Source of the DNA: Congeria kusceri
Taxonomy: Eukaryota; Mollusca; Bivalvia; Myida; Dreissenidae
Assembly (NCBI GenBank): GCA_027627225.1
Contig: CM051024.1
Location: forward strand, 48,890,547-48,954,546
Direction: 5' to 3'
DNA length: 64,000 nucleotides
The translations under genes and the position numbers were made by a program. The notes under the pieces are model-generated. The model was not told the DNA's origin, ran no database searches, and worked only from the letters and a program-made list of their open reading frames with translations. Within the stretch, counting starts at the first letter, position 1, and every line of letters begins with the position of its first letter. Positions 46,819 through 58,330 of this stretch are shown piece by piece.

Positions 46819-49800
46819 TCAGAGCTTGTCAATATAGTTTTCCAGCGCTGGTACTTTCTCGGCTAGACCCTTTCTCTTTCTGATCTCGGTGACGATGGAA
46901 CCTGCCCGTGACGTCACATCCGTTGGGTCGCCAACGAGCACCTGCCAATGGTCGAAATGGAATTGTGGGAAGGCCTGTCCGCCTGTATCTCCGCGTAATT
47001 CGCCGTTAAACCCGAAAGATTCATTGACCGGCATGTACGCCTTGACTGTGCTCATCGGCGTCCCCTCTTGCTGAATCTGCTCGACTATCTCCCCTCGTTT
47101 CCTTGACAACAGGTTAATGGCGGCTCCTATAGCCTGGTTAGGGCACATCACCTCGACGAGGTAGACGGGCTCGAGCACTCGTGGTTGCGCCGTCAACATG
47201 GCCGCTAGCATGGCCCGGCGCGTCATCGGGATCACCTGGCCGCCACCGCGGTGACTCGCATCCCTGTGCACGAGCGCGTCGACGATGTTAAAGCGGACAC
47301 CGCGGACTGTGCTTTCTGTGAGCGCGCACTGAAAATAAAGGACATCGTGCCGTTGCATATTTTGTAGTAGGAATTGTGTTACTGTACGAGTGGGGAATTA
47401 CGTTAATGGATATGTATGATGCCTGTTCACATGTAGAGTGCCAATAATGGTCCAGTGGACGTTTATAGAATATTCATTGCACTGGAATCATTAAATCACA
47501 AAATATTGTGTCAATAAAAGATATAGGCTACAACGTCACGCTATCTTAACAGTTAATAAACACACATGTATGTTAACAGTATCGCATATACATGCTTGCT
47601 CGTATATGTACCAAATACCCACTTTTGTTACATTAATACAACATGTACATGTATGAGTATAACAACGGTATCCTACCCCTAGTGGCTAATGTATACGCTC
47701 TTAAAACCCACGCGCACAGCGTTGTACACACCTCTCCCGTTACCCACTGGAAGCCCGCGACCACCGCGTCCCGGATGTCCTGGATGTAACTAACTCCCTT
47801 GGTCAAGTCCACCAGAATGTTAGGACCGGAGCCGTTCGGTCCGAAACACCATATTTTCTTGGTGTCCGCCAGTTCAAACCCATACTCGTCAACTAAAATG
47901 CGGCTTCGCTCCTTGACGTCCATGGTGTTCTTTATACGGCCCTAAGAAAAGGGAAAGCAGTTACATACTAAGCTATTAACAACCTCACGATACCAGGGTA
48001 ATGAATGCCTTATATTACTGTACAAACAGTCATTCTTTCCTTTCTCTGTTTTTCTTCTATATTTTTTACTCTCTCTTACAAAAGTCGCCATTGATGTGTA
48101 TGATATGTTTATATGCGGAAAATGTGTATTGTATGAATATTACTGAAAATATAAAAAAAAATATGCGACAAAAATACTATACACACAGCATTTTGCACGT
48201 TAGTGTCGAAAAAATCACATAATAATCGACGTGGCGTCAGATTTTATGCATTTCCTATAAAAAAAAAAACACGCGATGTTGGGACTTAAACTTCGCTACA
48301 GTCTTAAATCGTCCCTGGAAAGCCAGAAGGTGCCATCAGCATATGTGCAAAAAAGGCTGATAGCCTTCTCTGGCTTTCAAGTGACGAAAACTCATATATT
48401 TCTGACAATTTTACTTAAGTGATCATGGACAAAGCAAAAATGTACTTCCGGTATGACGTCACACGTAACTGACCTTCTCAATGGCGTCTGCTAGCCCGGC
48501 GGGAAGCGGCTCGGCGGTCATGTGCAGACGACAAAGTTTGTTGCTCGACTTGGCCAGACATACACGATCAGACTTGTCCACTACAGTCTCCTGGTAACTC
48601 ACGACGGGCTCTGATTTCTAAAACACGGGACACATGTGAAATAAATGAATGAATAAGTGAGTGAGGGAGGGAGTGAGTGAGTGAGGGAGGGAAGGAATGA
48701 AGAAATGGACGGTTATTCGCTTTGCAGCAGTGCGGCATGAATCTACCGCTTCAAATTCAGTAACACTACGGCACTGGGGGGGGGGGGGGAGTATTTTATA
48801 ATATATTTTAAAAAAACAATACAGTGTTTGCCTTTGACCTACTGACCTTGAGCGGGACCCCCGCGTGCTCCTCCTCCAGGTCCTGCAGACACACCTCCAG
48901 GTGCAGTTCCCCCGCCCCCATCACGAGGTGCTGACCACTCTCCGTCGTACACTGTAGGCAAACAGAACATTATCAAAACTATCTACAAATCATTATAATA
49001 AAATACTGTAAAATCGTATTATTTCGCGTTAGTCTCATTTTCGCGTAATTCGCAGTACGAAAATAGCGCGAATTGAAGAACCCGAATAAATACCGATTTT
49101 ACAGTATATACTCGTGTACTGTAAATATAACAAATTTTGTACGAGTAAAGAATTCTATATTATGCACGGTATTGGAAATCATAAACAAATTACAAGTACG
49201 CAGGGTTGCCAGCAGACGCGAAAAGTCAGGAAAATTTGATTTGTTTTCAAGGTCATTGAATTGTCAGGGATTTTAAAAAAAGTAAGTGAAAAATAAAATT
49301 TCAAAAAAGTCAGTCAAAATTCAGCGAAAAATATACCTGAAGGAAAAAAATAATTTATACAAATAGGTTATGGCTATGGCAGTCTTCACGTGTTTTGAAT
49401 TACTAAAATGTATTTTTAAATACATAATATTCTTATTTTTATTCAGAAATATTTATCTTAACAGTTTTTATAAATGTCATACTTCGTTCTAAATATGATT
49501 TGTTCATGGACTTCCCTTCCTGAAGATTTGCACGGTTAAAAGAGGAGGAGGAGAACGTTGAAAATGGGTGGTTTTGGTCAGTGAAAAACTGGATTTCGTC
49601 AGGATAAAGTCAGTGAAAAGTCAGGGATTTTATTTGCCCCATGTGCTGGCAACCCTGGTACGGTAGAACTATTACCTGCACCATCGGGTCGGACTTGCTC
49701 AGACGCTTCAGGCCTTCCACGAGCTTCGGCAGGTGCGCGGGGTTGATGACGTCAACAGCCACGCGCACGACGGGACTCACCGAGAACTTGAGCACCTTCA

Positions 49801-52800
49801 TGTTGTGCGCATGGTCGTACGTCGTTATGGTTCCGGTTTTCAGGAGGTACTTGTCAATTCCGCCAAGGCCGACGATGTTACCACACGGCATGTCGCCGAC
49901 GGTGTAGGTGGTGGCGCCGACCAGGATTTTTGTTCTAATAACATGAAAAGAATTCAGTGACTTTGTGAGTTATAAAACGCGAATCAAGATCTCTGCGAAA
50001 TTGATATTGGATTTTCTTTTTCAAGAACTTTCAACATGGCAGGTTCAATTAAATTGACGTGTAGTTGTTTTTTTATGTCAATAAAGTTGGTATTTCAACG
50101 AACTATTTCATTTCCCACATGTAATAAGCGTGATAATTTGAAAACATCACACGCGCATATTAAAAAGTATTCGAAAATTAAAAAGTTTTGGACAACTGGT
50201 TCCACTTGAAATACATAGATATACATGTACTTTGTTTATGACTTACCAAGTTTCTCGCAGTATTTCTATTGTACCTACCCTTGTATAGGCTTGATGAACA
50301 AGTCTGTCTTGGTGGGGCTGTCCGGCTTGTAATCAGGGCCCATAATCCTGACCTTGGTGCCCGAGGACGCCGTCCCGGAAAACACGCGCCCGACGGCGAG
50401 GAAGCGGCCCTTGTCGGCTGCCGGCACCATCTTGGAGACGTACACCATGAGGGGCCCCGTGGGATCGCACTTGCGCATAGCTGGAACAAAACCATTGGTT
50501 TTATACAATTGAGGTCAATCGATTAATTACCAATTGTACTCGCTTCTTTCCAGATGCAGAAGCCAGGCTTCAAATCAACGTTTGTGAAAATGCACGATAC
50601 ATTTTGATCCAGCTAATATGCATATACATGTAACTTATGTAAAGTATCCAACAAAGATATCATTAATTATTCACACATATAAATAATTAATGACTTCGTG
50701 AAAAAAAAGAAAATATTTAATGACGTCATTAATTATTCACACATATAAATAATGAATGACGTCGCGAAAAAAAGAAGATAATATTTAATGATTTTGAATC
50801 AAATGTGATGGTCACGGTTTTACCTATGGCTACTGGGTCATCCATGGGGCCTTCATAAAGCAACTCCGTCCGGTACTTCTGTGCCACATTCGGTGACGGC
50901 AGGTGCTCGACGATCATGTCCAGCATGCCTTCGGCCGCCGGTAGCCACTTTTTCATGACGCAGCGCATCAGGCTCTTTCCGGTCAGTTCGCGCTCCTCTG
51001 ACGTCAGCGTCACGTTGACGTTAGACGCCAACTTGAGCAAGATCTCCTTATCCGTGTCTTTGCAGGCACGCAGCATCTACGAGCAAGAAAAATGGTGTTG
51101 CAATATTTCTGGTAAGATCATAATACATTTAGCGTATCTAATAAAACAGTACATGTACTAAATTTATAAATAATACTAAGATATATAAATTTTAGTCTAC
51201 TAAAGCATAAAGGATTTATAATTGTGTATCACTCAATCTATCTATCGTACAACACATACAATGTTTTCATTACTCCACAGTGTGAACTTCTGACGACGAC
51301 CGTCCTTTTGGAGTCGGACATTTCCTTATTTATATCTAAATTCAGTTACACGATTATATACATGTTATATAAGAAGAAACAATTTAACCAATACAATAAA
51401 CACCATGTGATAATAGTTATATTAACCAATACCTTGACCAGCGGCTCCACGACGAACTTGTTAAATCCGCGCTCATATCCTTCGGCGGGCGTGTCCCTCC
51501 ATTTCCCGTCCGTCGGGCTGTAGAAGTGGCTGCCCCACAGGCGCCGCTGCAGCTTTTCGGCCTTCACCTTGAACTTGTCGGCGTACATCCGGGCAAACTG
51601 ACCCAGGTTGAATGCCCAGCCGTGCAGACCGGAGCCGAACGCGACGTTACCCTTCGCTGGATTAAGCTGAAAGACAGACGTACTACCGCTTTTTATGGAC
51701 GTCCCACTTTATAAATAAACAAAATCATAATTATCAATTACAAACAAGAACTACACAAGAAGTAACAAAACCGAAGCAAACTAGCGTTTTGAGAGACGAA
51801 CATTCTAAAACACATTTAAATACAAGAGTGCTAAAAAAAAAAAAACACTGTGATAAAAATAAGTCTTGATCGTTGAAAAAGGGACAGTGAAACTTTAATA
51901 CAACCGGTCGCTGTACTTATTAATACTAGTATCGTGTATCGTCACGATAAACGCAATTACAAAAACAACTCTCACCATAATGTCGCCCATGACGCCGTCT
52001 TCGCCTCCGTACGTCGACAGGATGACGTTGACGTTCTCGACGGTGCGCGCCAGGGACTGGTACATCTCTTCCGGTCCCAGCTGTGTCTCGAACACCGCCC
52101 TGTCCAGCTTGTTCACCATCAGAACCGGCTTGATCCGCTCAGCAAGCGCCTGGCGAAGGACTGTCTCCGTCTGGACGCAGACACCTGCGGAACAAAGCAT
52201 ATACACACTTAAGACGGATCGTATACTTTAAGACTTTGTGTATTTCGATCATACAACAGGCAGTTTAATGATTACTTATGGTAAAGCATATTGTGGTGCG
52301 GACAAACAATGTATGGTGAATCATAATTTACTGTTAATTACAGAAATGCATGTTAGATCCAAGAAAACGTTTTTTCAAATTACATTTCAAAAATGATACG
52401 ATGATTAACTACACGTTATACGTTGTTGTTGTTGTGTTTCACGTTTTTGTGTTTTAATAGTTTTAAGCTAGTTATAGAATAAAACAATCACTAAGAACGC
52501 ACCCTCCACGCAGTCCACCACCACCATGGCGCCGTCCGCGATGCGCAGTGCCGCCGTCACCTCGGAGGAGAAATCCACGTGCCCGGGGGAGTCGATCAGG
52601 TTGACGACGTACGCAACGCCCTCCCCGCTACCCTCGGGATTCTCCTCCCCCTGGGTGAGGCTGCTGGTAGGCGCCGCCCGCTCAAACAGCATTGAGACGG
52701 CACTGAAATAGAGGTGTGCTATGTTCTGAGAGATCGGGATGTGGAAATAAATAACACACATGCATGCGCGTACCAGGAACTTAGTGATTTAACTTTGTAT

Positions 52801-53774
52801 TGTAAATGCTTATTTTATATCTCAGACCGATACAATTTTGATAAAATTACGTAGATCTAGTGCCTAACTCAACCAACTGCAAATGCATATGAACAAATAT
52901 AAGAAGTGTGTTTGAATGTATTATATGCGTAGCTCTCAGTATCTAGGTGCCAACTACTGAGCAACCAATTTCTACTACATATGTTTCAACATCAACGAAC
53001 AAAGTTGAAGTTTTTATCATATTAAGTGCAAATACAAGTTCACTGATAAGGATAGTATATTTAAATGCAAAGTGTTTTACGAATACTAGAGTCTATCACT
53101 TTAATCAAGATATAAAATACTTCTCAAATTACTAAAAGCTGTTGTAAATAACCAAACTGTCAGTTGCTGGAGGAGACCAACCACCACGCGTGACAATTAA
53201 AAATAATGTTCGATTTATCGTTTATTGGAGTTCTGATGCGTAGGAATAAAACCACGAGGGCGTTAGCCCGAGTTGTTTAATAGCCACGCATCAGAACGAC
53301 AAAGAGTTGTTTATTGGCAAATAAACAACGATAATGCGACAATTATTTCGCTTCGAACATGATTTGACTTTTTTTTGCAATTGTAATTGGAACTACTTTC
53401 TACTCTGCCCCGCTCAGAATCGGGACTTCTTTTTGCGTAGTTTATTGGGTAGTTTAACAACGATATTTTTGTTCTTTGTCTAAAGAAAAATGAGCAAGTA
53501 TGATGTTAGAATGTATCGTATCTCCGCAGCATGATATATTTGTATTGATAGTTTCTATTGCTTACGTAGACTTGATGGTGATCCCCTTGGCCTGCTCGTC
53601 CTTGCGGGTGTCCGTGGCCCTCTTGACCCCGGCCTGCTCCAGCGAGATGACCCCTGCACGCGCTAGGAGGGAGTCGGTCAAGGTCGTCTTGCCGTGGTCC
53701 ACGTGCGCGATCACCGCCATGTTGCGGATATTCCGGCTGTGGCCCATGGCCGCTCGCAATTTCTCTTGGTTCAC
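46819..53774 (-). CDS. Divergent paralogue of translation elongation factor 2 (eEF2-like GTPase)
   Basis: eEF2 moves peptidyl-tRNA and mRNA through the ribosome using GTP. Exons (minus) are 53774-53566, 52702-52503, 52184-51976, 51666-51433, 51076-50824, 50480-50279, 49934-49676, 48951-48847, 48617-48474, 47941-47732 and 47328-46819. Phases agree throughout, giving 844 codons. The first listed exon opens at an AG acceptor with GTG AAC (Val-Asn), the second and third residues of eEF2, so the ATG must lie on a separate upstream exon. Motifs counted with that Met: AHVDHGKT (24-31), [18 protein letters not shown] (switch I; Thr55 matches the eEF2-kinase site), [24 protein letters not shown] and [20 protein letters not shown]. 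The block [11 protein letters not shown] retains the diphthamide-site His (about 702). The C terminus is ALENYIDKL. Length, about 845, is near eEF2's 858. Metazoan eEF2 is highly conserved, and the many substitutions make this a paralogue rather than the housekeeping gene. A degraded copy is unlikely, since all exons are intact. Confidence 0.93.
48654..48800. repeat. Microsatellite: GAGT/GAGG-rich tract and poly-G
   Basis: A 'gaatgaatgaataagtgagtgagggagggagtgagtgagtgagggaggg' tract is followed by a run of 12-13 G near 48776-48790. Both lie in the intron between the eEF2-like exons at 48951-48847 and 48617-48474. Confidence 0.85.
49201..49657. mobile_element. CAGGG-end DNA transposon, family A copy 2 (457 bp)
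   Basis: The terminal inverted repeat is 'cagggttgccagca' / 'tgctggcaaccctg'. The 5-bp duplication GTACG is exact (49196-49200 and 49658-49662). Its interior ('gtcagtgaaaaactggatttcgtcagg', 'atgggtggttttggtcagtg') is the reverse complement of the 11384-11833 copy. It lies 18 bp from the donor side of eEF2-like exon 49934-49676, between that exon and 48951-48847. Confidence 0.88.
53205..53490. mobile_element. Hairpin MITE, family H, copy 1
   Basis: It contains 'gtttattggagttctgatgcgtaggaataaaaccacgagggcgttagcccg...cgcatcagaacgacaaagagttgtttattggcaaataaacaacgataatgcga', a palindrome. A flank 'gggtagtttaacaacgatatttttgttctttgtc' follows. The same pieces occur in reverse orientation at 57700-58330. 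It lies in the eEF2-like intron between exons 53774-53566 and 52702-52503. Confidence 0.7.
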
Positions 53775-54540
53775 CTAATTAATAACTCATGCATTAGTGA
53801 AATGAGAGCCTATATTCTATTGATTTTAACGATATATATAATCGGAAGCGCGAAATCTATAAAAGTGACCGTTTGTTATGTTCAGTGCAGATTTGGCAAT
53901 ATACTAGCTTTTCTTTAAAGTCGATACCAACATTAGACACCCATTTAATAAACATTTCTGTTTTGCATCGTTTACGCATGAAAACAACAGCAACAAAAAA
54001 CTTAAAATACACATAGGCTATAAATATCCAAGTTGGTATTTAAATTAATTTACTTGAATTTAAAACACTTATTTAACTGTCATTATATTGAACATTTAAT
54101 ATTTCATTTTCACATGATAAACAGCGCACCATAATTATCTTAGAATTTCTCCTCCGAAGTAAGTCTTGGCTTGCTATGCAACCTCCAGGGTTCGAACCCT
54201 ACACTCTGAATGCGTCTGTACGTGTTACACACACTGTTTCACATTGCTGTGTAAATTGTTCGGCGCCTCATCGGGTTTAAATACCCGGATCGCCCGTGTT
54301 GCAAAATACCAACCATTAAAAAGTATTATTAGATCAGCACGGCCTTTGGTTTTGCGAAATGACTTTTTTGTATGTTTCAAGTTGTTGTGAAATTTGTGGA
54401 AGTACATGTATTTTAGTTGCCTCCCTTGCATTTCCAACTCTTCAAAAGAAGGAACGAATATGAATTGACTGTAAACAAACAAATGTCAATGTGTACAAAG
54501 TTAGGAATGTTAAATTCTTAATGCATGATTGGGTCCTTAG
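53775..54540. promoter_or_regulatory. Shared head-to-head 5' region of the eEF2-like and EF-hand genes
   Basis: The eEF2-like gene starts leftwards from beyond 53774 and the EF-hand gene starts rightwards at 54541. This interval must therefore contain at least the acceptor side of the eEF2-like first intron, and perhaps both promoters. A minus-strand ATG followed by GTGCGC (54132-54130) is a weak candidate for the missing eEF2-like start exon. No core promoter motif stands out. Confidence 0.4.
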
Positions 54541-57495
54541 ATGGTGAGTATCAAACTGGATTAAATCATTCAAGCGGTTCATCAAGTTCATTTCAGCAAT
54601 ATAAGTGCTGTTTACTCCAGCAGAATCTGCAAAAACTACGGTCTTAATGTAGGCCTACAGTATGTATGGTGATACACGGACAGTTTGACTGTAACCAGCG
54701 GAGAATCAATAAGATTTTGATCGATATGTGCCCCCTTTTAAATAAGTATGAGCGTCGAAACAGGGTAATGGTATCCTCAATGCAATCAGAGGTCCCAGGA
54801 CAGGGGGTTCGGTACTGCATAGGCCGCAAGTTCTGGGCTCTGGCTCACAAAAAAAACCTCTACCTTTTCGACATTTTAAACCAAGATTAAATTAAAATAT
54901 TTGGAACGATTTTATATTAAGGCGTCCAGTGTGTATGTTGTCTGTATTGCGGTGCATACTATATATATGTATAGGTTTTGTTTAAAATGCGTTCTCAAAA
55001 GAAAATTGAATACTTACTTATGGAAGAGTATAACGAACAAGATACCCATCTGCCCTCTAGGGTAACGAGCAGTCCGCAGCCCCAATACCGGGCCAGTCCA
55101 TGCCCAGAGATGTGGTCGAGAGCCTGAGAAAGGGAACCCCTTGTGAGTACTTGTACAGCGTCTTTCTCCTTCCCTAGTTGACAGTGTAACAGCACAGTGT
55201 CATGTCAAAGTTGTTGTTTTTTTTATTTGATACGTACTAGTCTATTATAAAATGCTGATGATGTTCATGATTATGATGATGATTTAGACAAAGAAGATGC
55301 TGCTGATGATGATAACGACGACGAAGATGACTATGAATATGATGTTTATGATGATGATGATGACGCTGATGATAGCGATGACGATGACGACAATGATGAT
55401 TATTTTGTTGATGTTGATGATGATGATGATGTTGATAATAACGACGACAACAACGACGACGAAGAGATGCCGCTGCTGCTGCTGTTGTTGATGATATTGA
55501 TGATGATTCCGACGAAGATGACGACGATTATGATGATGATTATAGTGATGATGATGACGCCGACGATGGTGATGGTCCATTTTCAGTCACGTTCGTAGAG
55601 GCCGACCAGATACTCCGGCGGTACAGCACCATGGACCCTTCGGGACGGGACGGGATCCCGGTGGAGGACTGCTGTTTCATGCAGGAGTTCACGGCCTGCC
55701 CCTTCGCCGGTCACGTGATCCAGTACCACAAGGACCAGGAGACCAAGCGGATACACCCGCACAATTTCATGAAGATGTGTGCCATGCTGTGTCGACGTAC
55801 GCCCGCTTTAAAGAAAAAGCAACGTAGGTTAATTTTTGTCATTACTTAAAGTCAGAAGCGATAATGAGTTACACGAGAGCATGTTGAAATGTTTAGGTCC
55901 GCTTTTGTTATTATTCGGTATAGTAAATTTGCAGCAAACAATAAATATGTAGCTTTTTATAACCAAACATTTATTACTATTATCAGAAGCATATTATTGA
56001 TTGCAAATTGGTTATTTGCTTCAAATGAAAAACAAGAACACTTTATTACTGTGATTGCAAAAGTAACACGGGACGCCATGCACCTATATAATTCAATACA
56101 TCTTAAATTGGCATTAGTTGTAATGAACGTTAACGACGTTTATTCGACTGAAAACTGTTTCTTCTTTACGAAAGGCATTGTATAATGTCTATGTTCAAAA
56201 ACGCTTGGTACGATCGGAATATAGATATACACTAATGTACATGCTGATTTACTCCAGAGGCATCATCAGCTATCACATACATATAATTTTACGATAATAA
56301 GTTACCAAAACGTTATTATTTCACCGATTTCAATGCGTTGTTTTTTTGTTGTTGTTTTTTTATCGGTAAGATATCCATCAGAAACGATTTCTGCAAAGTT
56401 TTATTGTTATTAACATATTTCTGGACTGCTACTTTAACGTACTGACTTTTGTTTTGAAACGTATGTTTGTAGAGACCACGCTTTCTTCGTTGTAGTGTTG
56501 TTCGACATGTTTGACGTGGACAAACAGAAGGTCCTGACCCACGACGCCATGTTCAAGATCTACAAGCTACTGTTCTCCAGCGCCATTTCTGACGACCACA
56601 TTCTCGCGCTCGTGTTTAGCGCATTACGTCATCCCAACCTCTCGCGCGACGACGAGGTTACACGAGATGAATTTGCTGAGGTAGGGCCCAGTAAAACATA
56701 GCACCTTTTCTCTTGTTATCACAATAGCTTGTATTGTGTAAACTCTTATTTAATTGATGCAATGGCAAGTTGGTGGTTCAAATGAAATATACAAATTCAA
56801 GTAGCGGTTTTAATACAAAAAGTATAGGAAATACTTTATATATTTTAATTAGTTGTAACTTTAGTTATTTATTACAGATATTATTTCTTAGTTCATGTTC
56901 AGAGCCCCATAGACGTATATGAATGTGAGTTACCTGTATACTCTTCATGTGTCCACAAATACTGTTTGTAGTTCTCTGGCGGAGTTATCGGAATGTCATT
57001 GCAGTGCTTTGATTTATTTGGTGGCATACTTGTGCATAAGATAACCAGATCATTTACGTGAGCGTTTGACTAATTGTCATAAACAAAATCTGAACTTTCC
57101 ACGAAAGTATACGCAGTTTGATAAAAACGTTTTTTGTCCACTTCATATTTACGGTCACCATATTAAATGACAAAATTTCACGTTATTCACAAAAATCCTT
57201 TTTTTGCGATAAGTAACAATATTTGGCGACAAAGCCATATTATCTTATGCAGCAGTGGGCAGTAATTTGACGCCAAAATGCTTCGCAAAAGTTTTTGTGA
57301 ATATTTGTTTTACTTTAATGAAAATTACCTGGTTATCTTATACATGACAACATAGATTGTGTTGAGTTGCAGATGGTTCCAGATAACGAAATACAAGAAA
57401 GGCTGTCGATAGACTTCGCGTTTGATCCGAGTCTGAGAATCGTCGGAGATGAGGAGGAGGAGGAGGAAGAAGAAGATGAACCTGACAACACCTAG
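54541..57495 (+). CDS. Calcineurin-B/CHP/CIB-like EF-hand protein with myristoylation signal and acidic tail
   Basis: Exons are 54541-54543 (the ATG alone, followed by donor GTGAGT), 55061-55142, 55587-55823, 56475-56680 and 57373-57495 (stop TAG). Phases agree, giving 216 residues. The N terminus MGNEQS fits the N-myristoylation pattern (Gly2, Ser6) shared by calcineurin B and CHP proteins. Exon 2 runs into exon 3 as ESLRKGTPFTFVEADQILRR, aligning with the family's first helix ('GFS..QI..LY..F'). Later blocks are MFKIYKLLFSSAISDDHI and DEFAEMVPDNEIQERLSIDF, the latter resembling the CHP C terminus. The EF loops are poor: DVDKQKVLTHDA lacks the Gly at position 6 and the Glu at position 12, and the last loop is more degenerate. 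Calcium binding is thus doubtful. The protein ends in an added tail of Glu and Asp (about 200-216). Exact subfamily is undecided. The two-base-pair fit of the ATG-only exon is an inference but matches splice signals well. Confidence 0.82.
55247..55577. repeat. GAY/GAT trinucleotide low-complexity tract
   Basis: About 330 bp is made mostly of gat, gac and gaa triplets, with a 'gctgctgctgctgttgttg' patch. It lies in the intron before the EF-hand exon at 55587, which begins straight after 'ccattttcag'. The frame of that exon reads backwards into Asp codons but hits TAA and TGA at about 55435, without an ATG. I therefore treat the tract as intronic, although a retained version would encode an acidic stretch. 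Confidence 0.85.
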
Positions 57496-57700
57496 GTCAC
57501 GTGCTCACGTGACCATCTACCACGTGCATCTTGCCACCATATGTGTCAACTTGATCTTGCCATTATAATTGTCAAGTGCATCGTGCCATCAGAGTTGCCT
57601 CGTGCACCGTGCCACCAAACTTATTTCGTTTGTTTAGTGTACGCGAGTTGGAAATTATCGTTTGCGGTTTATGGTCTATTTTAACATGACACACGCAGTG
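57496..57700 (+). other. 3' flank of the EF-hand gene
   Basis: The sequence after the stop includes three loose direct repeats, 'caacttgatcttgccat', 'caagtgcatcgtgccat' and 'cctcgtgcaccgtgccac'. The first good poly(A) signal is AATAAA at 57809-57814. Confidence 0.45.
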
Positions 57701-58330
57701 TTTTCTGTAAACAAAGAACAAAATTTGCCGTTGTTAAACTACCAATAAATAACCCGAAAAACTAGTTCCAAAACTGTCAATTATATAGAGAATACTCGGT
57801 TAGCGTTGAATAAAGATAAGTTTACTTTGCGAGGCTTAGAAAACCTGAACCACGAGCCTTGACGAGTAGTTCGCATTTTCGTGCCGAGCAAATTTATTCA
57901 ACACTTTCCTTGTATTCTATTTATCCCATCATTTTCTGTCATTATTTTGAAAATTAGGCCCCTAACGAAAGAAAACCCACACAATATTACGAAAAACATA
58001 AAATGACGTCACGAAAATCATAAAATGACGTCATTAGACTGCGCGTGACTGCTTTATCACCATAATGTTGAAATAAAGTTTATTCCATGGGGTGTTATTT
58101 CTTCAGTGCACGCTCCTTGATGGGATAAAGTTCGCTTTGTAATTGCAGAAATTGTTGTCAGGTCATGTTAGAATCGAAATAATTTTCGCATTATCGTTGT
58201 TTATAGGCTAATAAACACCGATTGTCGTTCTAATGCGTTCTACCTCCCTTTTGCTTTAATTCATACGCATCAGAACTCCAATCGTTGTTTATTGGGCGAT
58301 AAACAACGATAAATCTAAAATTATTTCTTA
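57700..58330. mobile_element. Hairpin MITE, family H, copy 2 (opposite orientation)
   Basis: It shares 'acaaagaacaaaat...gttgttaaactacc(c)aataaa' and 'cgaaataattttcgcattatcgttgtttataggctaataaacaccgattgtcgttctaatgcg ... cgcatcagaactccaat...gtttattgggcgataaacaacgataaat' with the reverse complement of 53205-53490. It is longer than copy 1, with extra sequence in the middle (57780-58160). Confidence 0.65.

Noticed and set aside
49641..52231. Several plus-strand frames opposite the eEF2-like exons
   Set aside because: They are shadows of the GC-richer coding exons on the minus strand.
54185..54215. Possible tRNA gene ('agggttcgaaccct')
   Set aside because: Only a T-arm-like palindrome is present; no A box, anticodon arm or acceptor stem at the right distance on either strand.
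55284..55580. His/Ile/Val-rich and Met-rich frames, and the Asp-rich frame in front of exon 55587
   Set aside because: All are readings of the GAY trinucleotide tract. The Asp-rich frame has TGA and TAA upstream and no ATG, and a good acceptor ends the tract.
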